Part shown: piece by piece, positions 58,348 through 64,000 of the stretch
Numbering within the stretch: position 1 is the first letter of the stretch
Layout: each line of letters starts with the position of its first letter
Assembly: GCF_025979885.1 (NCBI RefSeq)
Contig: NZ_CP110139.1
Location: 1,674,001 to 1,738,000, forward strand
Source of the DNA: Hymenobacter sp. YIM 151500-1
Lineage (GTDB): Bacteria > Bacteroidota > Bacteroidia > Cytophagales > Hymenobacteraceae
Reading direction: 5' to 3'
Length of the DNA stretch: 64,000 bases
Translations under genes and position numbers: made by a program
Notes under the pieces: generated by a model
Told to the model about the DNA's origin: nothing
Database searches by the model: none
The model's input: the letters and a program-made list of their open reading frames with translations, nothing else

Positions 58348-59349
58348 TCACACCATCTGATTACACCCGCGCACGTCCGAGTTATCCAGCCGGCCCAAGA
58401 CTTCAAACGTGCCATCCGGGTGCATACGGGCCAGGTCTTTGGTTTCGAGGAAAGCGCAGGAATCTACGTTGGCCAGGTCGATGACGTTGATGGCGCCGCT
58501 GGGGCGGGTGCTGGACACGGAGAACGGGTCGGAAGGGTCGCGCAGGAGCACGCGCAGCTGAGGCGGGGCGTGGAAGCGGCCGTCGCCGAAGCTGTAGGCC
58601 TGGCTCAGCAGCTCGGTCATGCCGTACTCGGAGTGGATGCCGGCGGGGCCGAAGGCCTGTTGCAGCTCGGCGTGCAGCTCCTCCCGAATCATCTCGCGGC
58701 GGCGGCCTTTCATGCCGCCGGTTTCCAGCACCGTGAGACCTTGCAGTTCGGGGCGGCCGGCGTGGGCGGCGGCAAAGTCCAGCAGGGCGTAGCTCACCCC
58801 CAGCAGCAGCACCCGGCGCGCAGGGCCCTGCCGGGCCTCGGCCAGGGCACGGAGCAGGGCGGCGTGGTCGTGCAGGAAAAACGCCTCCTGCCGCTGCCCC
58901 GACTCGCGGGCGAAGTGCTCCACCATGGCTACTAGCGACGAATTGCCCTGCTCCAGGTACGATGGTAGCAGGGCCAGCACCGTCCATTGCCGCAGCGGCC
59001 CGTAGTAATGCTCGAAGATGCGGGCCGCGTGCTGGCGGTAGAGCTGTGGGTCGCGGATGAAGTGGTGGCTGCGCTGCTGGCGGGTGGTGCCGCTGCTCAA
59101 GAACGTTTCCTGCGGCTCCCATTCCGCGGGGTTGGTGCGCACGTCATGGGTTTTGAACAGCTCGATGGGCAGAAAGGGAATGTCTTCCACCCGCGCCACG
59201 CCGCGCAGGTCGCGGCCCAGGGCCGTGAGGTAGTCGCGGTAGGGCGGGCAGTGGGCGGCCTGGTAGCGGAACAGCGCCAAAGCCGCCGCCTCGGCGGTGG
59301 CTGCTGTAAGGCGGGGCAGCTGCGCTAGAAAGTCGGCGCGGAAACTCAT
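58348..59349 (-). CDS. LuxE/PaaK-like acyl-protein synthetase family protein
   Basis: A 333-residue protein of the LuxE acyl-protein synthetase group within the ANL superfamily. FLSSGTTRQQRSHHF is the ATP-binding signature, and HSEYGMTELLSQAY and the C-terminal VIDLANVDSCAFLETKDLARM are further family segments. In luminous bacteria LuxE activates a fatty acid. In Bacteroidota the homologues often belong to surface lipid or polysaccharide gene sets, and the acceptor is unknown. Cytoplasmic, no signal peptide. The stop codon lies at the edge of an R1 repeat. Confidence 0.8.
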   Translation of the reverse strand: MSFRADFLAQLPRLTAATAEAAALALFRYQAAHCPPYRDYLTALGRDLRGVARVEDIPFLPIELFKTHDVRTNPAEWEPQETFLSSGTTRQQRSHHFIRDPQLYRQHAARIFEHYYGPLRQWTVLALLPSYLEQGNSSLVAMVEHFARESGQRQEAFFLHDHAALLRALAEARQGPARRVLLLGVSYALLDFAAAHAGRPELQGLTVLETGGMKGRRREMIREELHAELQQAFGPAGIHSEYGMTELLSQAYSFGDGRFHAPPQLRVLLRDPSDPFSVSSTRPSGAINVIDLANVDSCAFLETKDLARMHPDGTFEVLGRLDNSDVRGCNQMV

Positions 59350-59473
59350 TCGGAAGCGGATAGGTTAGCGAGAAAGAAACAATGGGGAGGCCACTTCGTT
59401 GAGAAGCTGTATCTTCCCCGCCAAGCCGAAACCTGGGTCGAGGGTCGCCCTCCTGCTTTTTATGCTACTTGTC

Positions 59474-60040
59474 ATGATGCAACTTCGTACGCTACGCTTG
59501 CCGGTGCTGGGGGCCTTGCTGGCCCTGGGCGCCACCTCCTGCCTCAACGCCCCCGACTACTCCGACACGCCCGAGATTAGCATGAACCGAGTGGAGTACA
59601 CCGTCGAGTTTGACCAAGACCGGCAAGTGGATTTTGACAGTTTTAACATCATCGTTGACTTCAAGGACGGTGACGGCGACCTGGGCCTGACCAGCGACGA
59701 AACCAACCCACCCTACAGCCGATTTCAGGCCGATGGCGTGACGCCAAACCGCTTCTACAACAACTACTTTGTGCAGATTTTCCGCCGCAATGGCCGCGGC
59801 GAGTGGGAGCCCTTCATTGCTGACCCCGCCAACCCCAGCAACAACTACGACGGCCGCTACCCCTTGCTCAACCCCGATGGACGAAAGCAGCCCCTGCGCG
59901 GTGATTTATCTTACAAGGCCATTCGGTTTGCCCGCGGCTTCCTACCATCGGGCTCCACCTACCGCTTCGAAATCACCATTGCCGACCGCAACCTCAACGA
60001 AAGCAACACAGTTACGTCGGAGCCTGTGACCATTAAGTAG
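59474..60040 (+). CDS. Lipoprotein of unknown function
   Basis: A predicted lipoprotein of about 188 residues: RTLRLPVLGALLALGATSC is followed by LNAPDYSDTPEI, giving the lipidated Cys. A beta-sandwich-like stretch with Asp-rich loops (VDFKDGDGDLGLTSDETNPPYSRF) follows, compatible with calcium binding; it resembles DUF-type lipoproteins of Bacteroidota. Three ATG codons (59462, 59474, 59477) are possible starts; 59474 is chosen because a compact signal peptide follows. The opposite-strand neighbour is the LuxE-like gene. Confidence 0.7.
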   Translation: MMQLRTLRLPVLGALLALGATSCLNAPDYSDTPEISMNRVEYTVEFDQDRQVDFDSFNIIVDFKDGDGDLGLTSDETNPPYSRFQADGVTPNRFYNNYFVQIFRRNGRGEWEPFIADPANPSNNYDGRYPLLNPDGRKQPLRGDLSYKAIRFARGFLPSGSTYRFEITIADRNLNESNTVTSEPVTIK

Positions 60041-60052
60041 ATCTTAAAACTG

Positions 60053-60143
60053 CCAGAACTGTCATTCCGAGCAGAGCGAGGAATCTGAGTTACTCACAAG
60101 AGAGTAATTCAGATTCCTCGCTCTACTCGGAATGACAGTTTTA
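60053..60143. repeat. Palindromic terminator-like element, R7-related (ACTGTCATTCCGAG)
   Basis: aactgtcattccgagcagag, cgaggaatctgagttactc and, inverted, gagtaattcagattcctcg and actcggaatgacagtt form a near-perfect hairpin of about 85 bp. It lies between the convergent lipoprotein and E1 genes, 12 bp and 4 bp from their stop codons, and may terminate both. Confidence 0.85.
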
Positions 60144-60147
60144 GCCG

Positions 60148-62568
60148 TTAGTAAATAGCCGGAAAGCGCTTGGGGTCGGCTTCCTGCATCAGCTCGTACA
60201 CGGCGTCGAACACGTCTTCGGGATTGGGCTTGGAGAAGTAGTCTCCGTCGGAGCCGTAGGGCGGGCGGTGGGCCTGGGCTGAGAGGCAGCGCGGCTGGGA
60301 GTCGAGGAAGCGGTAGGCACCCTGCTCGTCGAGCACCTGCTGGAGCATGTAGGCCGTGGCCCCGCCGGGCACGTCCTCGTCGGCGAACAGCACGCGGCTG
60401 GTACGCCGGATGGAGTCGGTGATGACGTGGTGGATGTCGAAGGGGAGCAACGTTTGCACGTCAATCACCTCAGCCGAAATGCCGACTTCGGCCAGCTGCT
60501 TGGCAGCATCCAGCACGATGCGGCACATGGAGCCGTACGTGACGATGGTTACGTCCTGGCCGGGGCGCAGAGTTTCGGGCACGCCCAGGGACACCGTAAA
60601 CTCGCCCACGTTCCGCGGAATCCGCTCTTTGAGGCGGTAACCATTCAGGCACTCAATTACAATGGCCGGGTCGTCAGAGCGCAGCAGAGTGTTGTAGAAA
60701 CCGGCAGCTTGGGTCATGTCGCGCGGCACGCACAGGTGCATGCCCCGGATGGCGCCCAGAATCATTTGAATCGGGGAGCCGGAGTGCCAGATGCCCTCCA
60801 GGCGGTGCCCGCGGGTGCGCACGATGAGCGGGGCCTTCTGCCCGCCCTTGGTGCGGTATTGCAGGCAGGCCACGTCATCAGAAAGAATCTGGATGGCGTA
60901 GAGCAGGTAGTCGAGGTACTGGATTTCGGTGATGGGCCGCAAGCCGCGCATGGCCGCCCCAATGCCCTGCCCCACGATGGTGCATTCCCGGATGCCGGTG
61001 TCGGTGACGCGCAGCTCGCCAAACTTCTCCTGCAAGCCCGCAAACGCCTGGTTTACGTCGCCGATGCGGCCCACGTCCTCGCCGATGGCGAAAATGCGCG
61101 GGTCGCGCTGAAAGTTGGCGTCGAAGCAGGCTTGCAGTACCTCGCGGGCGTCCACCTGGGGCGCGTTGGGGGCGAATTCAGCTTTTACTTCTTCGATGTT
61201 CAGGGCCGCTTCTTCGCTCTGGCTAAACAGAAAAGAGTTGTAGCGGTCGGCGTTGTCGGCCAGGGCTTGTTCGAGCCAGTGTTGCAGGTCGCGGCGGGCT
61301 GCGCTGCGCTGAGTGCGCACCTGGCGCAGAGCGCGGCGCACGGTGCGCACCAGGTCGGCGCGAATGGGCGCGGGGTTGTGCTCCAGGGGCTCTACCAGCT
61401 CGTGCAGCTTGTTTTCGGTGCCGGTTTCGGCCACCAGCCGGTTGAGCAGCTGCACTACTTCGTCGCGCTCCTGCTTGATGGGGTTGGAGAAGGCGTTCCA
61501 GGCGGCGGCGCGGGCCACTTTTACGGTTTCCTTGGCCTCGGCTTCGATGTGGTTTAGCTCGTCTTCGGTGGCGTGGCCTTCCTGGAGCAGCCATTGGCGC
61601 ATTTTCAGCAGGCAGTCGTGGGCTTCTTCCCAGCTCAGGCGGTCCTTACTCTTGTACCGCTCGTGGGAGCCGGAGGTGCTGTGGCCTTGCGGCTGGGTTA
61701 CTTCCTGCACGTGAATGAGCACGGGCACGTGCTGGGTGCGGCACACCTCGGCCGCGCGCTGGTAGGTGTCAATCAGGGCCGGGTAGTCCCAGCCTTTCAC
61801 CCGGAAAATCTCGAAGCCCTGCTCCCCTTCGCCCTCACGCTGGAAGCCCTTCAGTATCTCGCTGATATTCTGCTTGGTGGTCTGGTACTCGGCGGGCACC
61901 GAAATGCCGTAGTGGTCGTCCCACACGCTCACCAGCATCGGAATCTGGAGCACGCCGGCCGCGTTCAGGGCCTCGAAAAACATGCCCTCGGAGGTGCTGG
62001 CGTTGCCGATGGTGCCAAACGCCACCTCGTTGCCGTTGACGCTGAACTGCGAAAACTGGTGCAGCTCGGGGTTGTGGCGGTAGAGCTTGGAGGCGTAGGC
62101 TAGGCCCACGAGGCGGGGCATCTGCCCGCCGGTGGGCGAAATGTCGGCCGAAGAATTTTTGCTTTCCGTCAGGTTCTTAAAGCGGCCATCTTCGTCGAGC
62201 AAGCGGGTGGCGAAGTGGCCGTTCATGGCCCGGCCGGCGGTGGCGGGCTCGGCCTCTGCGTCGGGGTGGGCGTAGAGCTGGGCGAAATACTGCTGCAAAG
62301 TCAGCTCGCCGATGGCCAGCATGAAGGTCTGGTCGCGGTAGTAGCCGGCGCGGAAGTCGCCGGGGCGGAAAGCGCGGGCCATGGCCAGCTGGGGCAGCTC
62401 TTTGCCGTCGCCGAAGATGCCGAACTTGGCCTTGCCCATGAATACTTCTTTGCGGCCTGCCAACGAGGCCTGCCGGCTTTCCCAGCCCAGGCGGTAATCG
62501 TGCAGCAGGTCTTGTTTGCTGAGGGTGGCGGCAGACGCCAGTACGTCGGCAGTGTCGGCGGTGGGCAT
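60148..62568 (-). CDS. 2-oxo acid dehydrogenase E1 component, alpha-beta fusion
   Basis: An 806-residue thiamine-diphosphate enzyme with the alpha part first (about 1-400, with GYYRDQTFMLAIG, the TPP-binding GNASTSEGMFFEALN and IPMLVSVWDDHYGIS) and the beta part second (about 470-806, with AIGEDVGRIGDVNQAFAGLQEKFG, DTGIRECTIVGQGIGAAMRGLRPI and GYRLKERIP). It decarboxylates a 2-oxo acid, either branched-chain or pyruvate, as part of a dehydrogenase complex. Alpha-beta fusions of this kind are widespread in Bacteroidota. No E2 or E3 gene is adjacent. A TACTTTTG element on the minus strand lies about 70 bp upstream of the start codon. Confidence 0.92.
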   Translation of the reverse strand: MPTADTADVLASAATLSKQDLLHDYRLGWESRQASLAGRKEVFMGKAKFGIFGDGKELPQLAMARAFRPGDFRAGYYRDQTFMLAIGELTLQQYFAQLYAHPDAEAEPATAGRAMNGHFATRLLDEDGRFKNLTESKNSSADISPTGGQMPRLVGLAYASKLYRHNPELHQFSQFSVNGNEVAFGTIGNASTSEGMFFEALNAAGVLQIPMLVSVWDDHYGISVPAEYQTTKQNISEILKGFQREGEGEQGFEIFRVKGWDYPALIDTYQRAAEVCRTQHVPVLIHVQEVTQPQGHSTSGSHERYKSKDRLSWEEAHDCLLKMRQWLLQEGHATEDELNHIEAEAKETVKVARAAAWNAFSNPIKQERDEVVQLLNRLVAETGTENKLHELVEPLEHNPAPIRADLVRTVRRALRQVRTQRSAARRDLQHWLEQALADNADRYNSFLFSQSEEAALNIEEVKAEFAPNAPQVDAREVLQACFDANFQRDPRIFAIGEDVGRIGDVNQAFAGLQEKFGELRVTDTGIRECTIVGQGIGAAMRGLRPITEIQYLDYLLYAIQILSDDVACLQYRTKGGQKAPLIVRTRGHRLEGIWHSGSPIQMILGAIRGMHLCVPRDMTQAAGFYNTLLRSDDPAIVIECLNGYRLKERIPRNVGEFTVSLGVPETLRPGQDVTIVTYGSMCRIVLDAAKQLAEVGISAEVIDVQTLLPFDIHHVITDSIRRTSRVLFADEDVPGGATAYMLQQVLDEQGAYRFLDSQPRCLSAQAHRPPYGSDGDYFSKPNPEDVFDAVYELMQEADPKRFPAIY

Positions 62569-62893
62569 AGCGAGGCAGCGGGTGGGGTTGAAGCCGGGAA
62601 ACTACGGGTGGGGGCTGCCTCCCGGAAAAGCAGGCCCCCAAAAGTACGGATTTCGGGCCGATGCGGACAGGGGCGGTTTTGTGGTTATCTTTGGGAGTGG
62701 TTTCCTAGTGTAGTGCCAAGGACCTTACCACGCTTGAACGACTGTTGTTGAGCTGACTTTAGCCCGCAGAGGACGCAGAAGCTTGCGCGGAAGACGCTGA
62801 GCTGTTCTGCTGTAGGTATGGTTTCGCTGCACGCAGAATGACAAAGAGAAAACTACGTCCCCAAGACCCTAAGCCCTTAACACCCTACCAACT
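62569..62893. other. Intergenic region with half R4 and R2 repeats
   Basis: It holds the E1 promoter element (TACTTTTG on the minus strand, 62639-62646), a half R4-like segment (cccgcagaggacgcagaagc, 62762-62805) and an R2 unit (ccccaagaccctaagccc, 62859-62889) that ends 4 bp before the DUF1573 start codon. Confidence 0.6.
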
Positions 62894-63667
62894 ATGAAAC
62901 ATCTACTTTCCTTCCTGCTGGCCCTGCTGGTGGCGGGCGCCGCCCACGCTCAAGGCGTGCTGACCTTCGAGAAAGAGCTGCACGAGTTCGGCAGCGTGCC
63001 CGAGGGCACCATGGCTACGTACGAGTTCAAGTTCAAGAACACCGGCAACCAGCCCGTCGTCATTGCCAACGTGCAGGCCAGCTGCGGCTGCACCACCCCC
63101 GACTGGACCAAGACGCCGGTACTGCCGGGCAAAATCGGCATCGTGAAGGCCGTGTACAGCAGTGCCGGCCGGCCGGGCATCTTCAACAAAACCATTACCG
63201 TGACCAGCAACGCCGCCACGCCCAGCACGGTGCTCACCATCAAAGGCAACGTGCTGACCAAGGAGGAGATGAAGAGCAAGCTCACGCCCCAGCAGCTGGC
63301 CCAGTCGCCCCGCCTGACGCTGGACCGCACCACCCACGACTTCGGTAAGCTGGAAATGGGGCAGTCGGCCACGGCACGGTTTACGGTGAAGAATACCGGC
63401 AAGCAGCCCCTGGTGCTGGGCACTATTACCTCGTCGTGCTACTGCGTGGGCTACAAGCAGGCTCCGGCACCTATTCAGCCGGGCCAGAGCGCCGTGCTGG
63501 AGCTGGTGTACGCCGACCGGAAGCTGGGCCAGCTCCAGGAGCCCGTTACCATCAGCAGCAACGACCTCACCGGCGACGCCAAGCTCACCCTGAAGGCAAA
63601 CATTGTGAAGGACCTGAATGCCGCCAGCATGGTGAAAGAAAGCGGCGCCTCGGTGCCGTTTAAGTAA
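62894..63667 (+). CDS. DUF1573 domain protein, two repeats
   Basis: A 257-residue secreted protein with a signal peptide (MKHLLSFLLALLVAGAAHAQG) and two DUF1573/ASH-like immunoglobulin domains. The first has KELHEFGSVPEGTMATYEFKFKNTGNQPVVIANVQASCGCTTPDW; the second has RTTHDFGKLEMGQSATARFTVKNTGKQPLVLGTITSSCYC. DUF1573 proteins occur widely in Bacteroidota envelopes, with no known enzymatic role. The paired Cys (SCGC, SCYC) may be structural. The start codon follows an R2 repeat; the R7 element with terminator follows the stop codon by 6 bp. Confidence 0.88.
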   Translation: MKHLLSFLLALLVAGAAHAQGVLTFEKELHEFGSVPEGTMATYEFKFKNTGNQPVVIANVQASCGCTTPDWTKTPVLPGKIGIVKAVYSSAGRPGIFNKTITVTSNAATPSTVLTIKGNVLTKEEMKSKLTPQQLAQSPRLTLDRTTHDFGKLEMGQSATARFTVKNTGKQPLVLGTITSSCYCVGYKQAPAPIQPGQSAVLELVYADRKLGQLQEPVTISSNDLTGDAKLTLKANIVKDLNAASMVKESGASVPFK

Positions 63668-63673
63668 ACCACC

Positions 63674-63904
63674 GTCATTGCGAGGACGCAGGACGAAGCA
63701 ATCCGTCCTTCTCCAAGCTCTAAACTCTGACCTACTCAAAAGCCCCTGGCGTCTGCATGACGTCAGGGGCTTTGTGTTTGTCATCTGACTGCCCTTTCCC
63801 TAAAAAAAGAGAAACTAAGGGCAAGAAGGATAAGGCTTTTGAGCAGGTCAGAGTTTTTTCCCCTGAGAAGGACGGATTGCTTCGTCCTGCGTCCTCGCAA
63901 TGAC
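63674..63904. repeat. Family R7 composite element, copy b
   Basis: 231 bp starting gtcattgcgaggacgc and ending gcgtcctcgcaatgac, perfect inverted ends. Inside lies an aaagcccctg / caggggcttt terminator and gacctactc inverted as gagcaggtc. It starts 6 bp after the DUF1573 stop codon, exactly like copy a after mlaF. Confidence 0.85.
63738..63775 (+). terminator. Terminator of the DUF1573 gene
   Basis: aaagcccctg(gc) and (gt)caggggcttt form a stem followed by gTGTTTG. It is part of the R7 element. Confidence 0.7.
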
Positions 63905-63916
63905 GGAAGCGTAGCT

Positions 63917-63924
63917 TATCTTTG
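63917..63924 (+). promoter_or_regulatory. Bacteroidota -7 element (TATCTTTG) for ald
   Basis: TATCTTTG matches TAnnTTTG and lies 44 bp before the ald start codon. Confidence 0.55.
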
Positions 63925-63968
63925 TCTCACTTTTTCACACCACCCATCTTCACCACCCGCATTCAGCC

Positions 63969-64000
63969 ATGATTATCGGCGTTCCGAAAGAGATTAAAAA
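63969..64000 (+). CDS. ald: Start of alanine dehydrogenase (truncated by the window)
   Basis: The first ten codons read MIIGVPKEIK, the conserved start of alanine dehydrogenase, which converts alanine to pyruvate and ammonia with NAD. Transhydrogenase alpha subunits begin similarly (IGVPRE) but with a different continuation. Only the N-terminus is visible, so the call rests on this segment and on a promoter element just upstream. Confidence 0.7.
   Translation, partial: MIIGVPKEIK

Overview
The window looks like a chromosomal segment of a high-GC Bacteroidota, most like Hymenobacter or a close relative (Cytophagales). The evidence is a SusC/SusD/SusE outer-membrane cluster, several proteins ending in type IX secretion (T9SS) sorting domains, promoters of the Bacteroidota type (TAnnTTTG), weak Shine-Dalgarno sequences, and many GC-rich genes with short signal peptides or lipoboxes. 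No plasmid, phage, CRISPR array, tRNA or rRNA is visible.

Layout. 0-7 kb: a gene tail, an SDR, an MlaE/MlaF lipid transporter pair, a DinB/YfiT protein, a DUF151-UVR protein, etfBA and a TPR protein. 7-19.6 kb: an M1 and an M28 peptidase, pyruvate carboxylase, secreted and lipoprotein genes, and a RhuM-Fic fusion. 19.7-26.8 kb: SDR plus photolyase/cryptochrome, a TetR-like regulator plus an AarF/ABC1 kinase, a dienelactone hydrolase, an Mpo1-like membrane protein and phenylalanine hydroxylase. 27-35.7 kb: a complete trp operon on the minus strand, in the order trpL-trpE-trpG-trpD-trpC-trpF-trpB-trpA, ending in a DAHP synthase. A WWW leader peptide, a promoter and a terminator precede it. 36-50 kb: a starch/glycan region with a T9SS esterase, SusCDE, a T9SS surface protein, a GlcNAc-kinase-like ATPase and a T9SS GH13 amylase. 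50-64 kb: DUF2279, DUF2027-Smr, a second M1 peptidase, an AT-rich orphan gene, the XisI/XisH pair, RNase P RNA, a sigma-54 type response regulator without a Fis domain, a LuxE-like protein, an E1 alpha/beta fusion dehydrogenase, DUF1573, and the first codons of alanine dehydrogenase.

The most unusual signal is non-coding. At least ten families of palindromic or direct repeats occupy the gaps between genes. They fit almost exactly from a stop codon to the next start codon, and in several cases the stop codon lies inside the repeat. All seven junctions between structural genes of the trp operon carry such elements, from several different families. Another copy is built into the RNase P RNA as an extended hairpin. 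Two copies of a ~230-bp inverted-repeat element, each with a terminator inside, begin exactly 6 bp after the stop codons of two unrelated genes.

Gene calls rest on motif recognition only; no database search was run.
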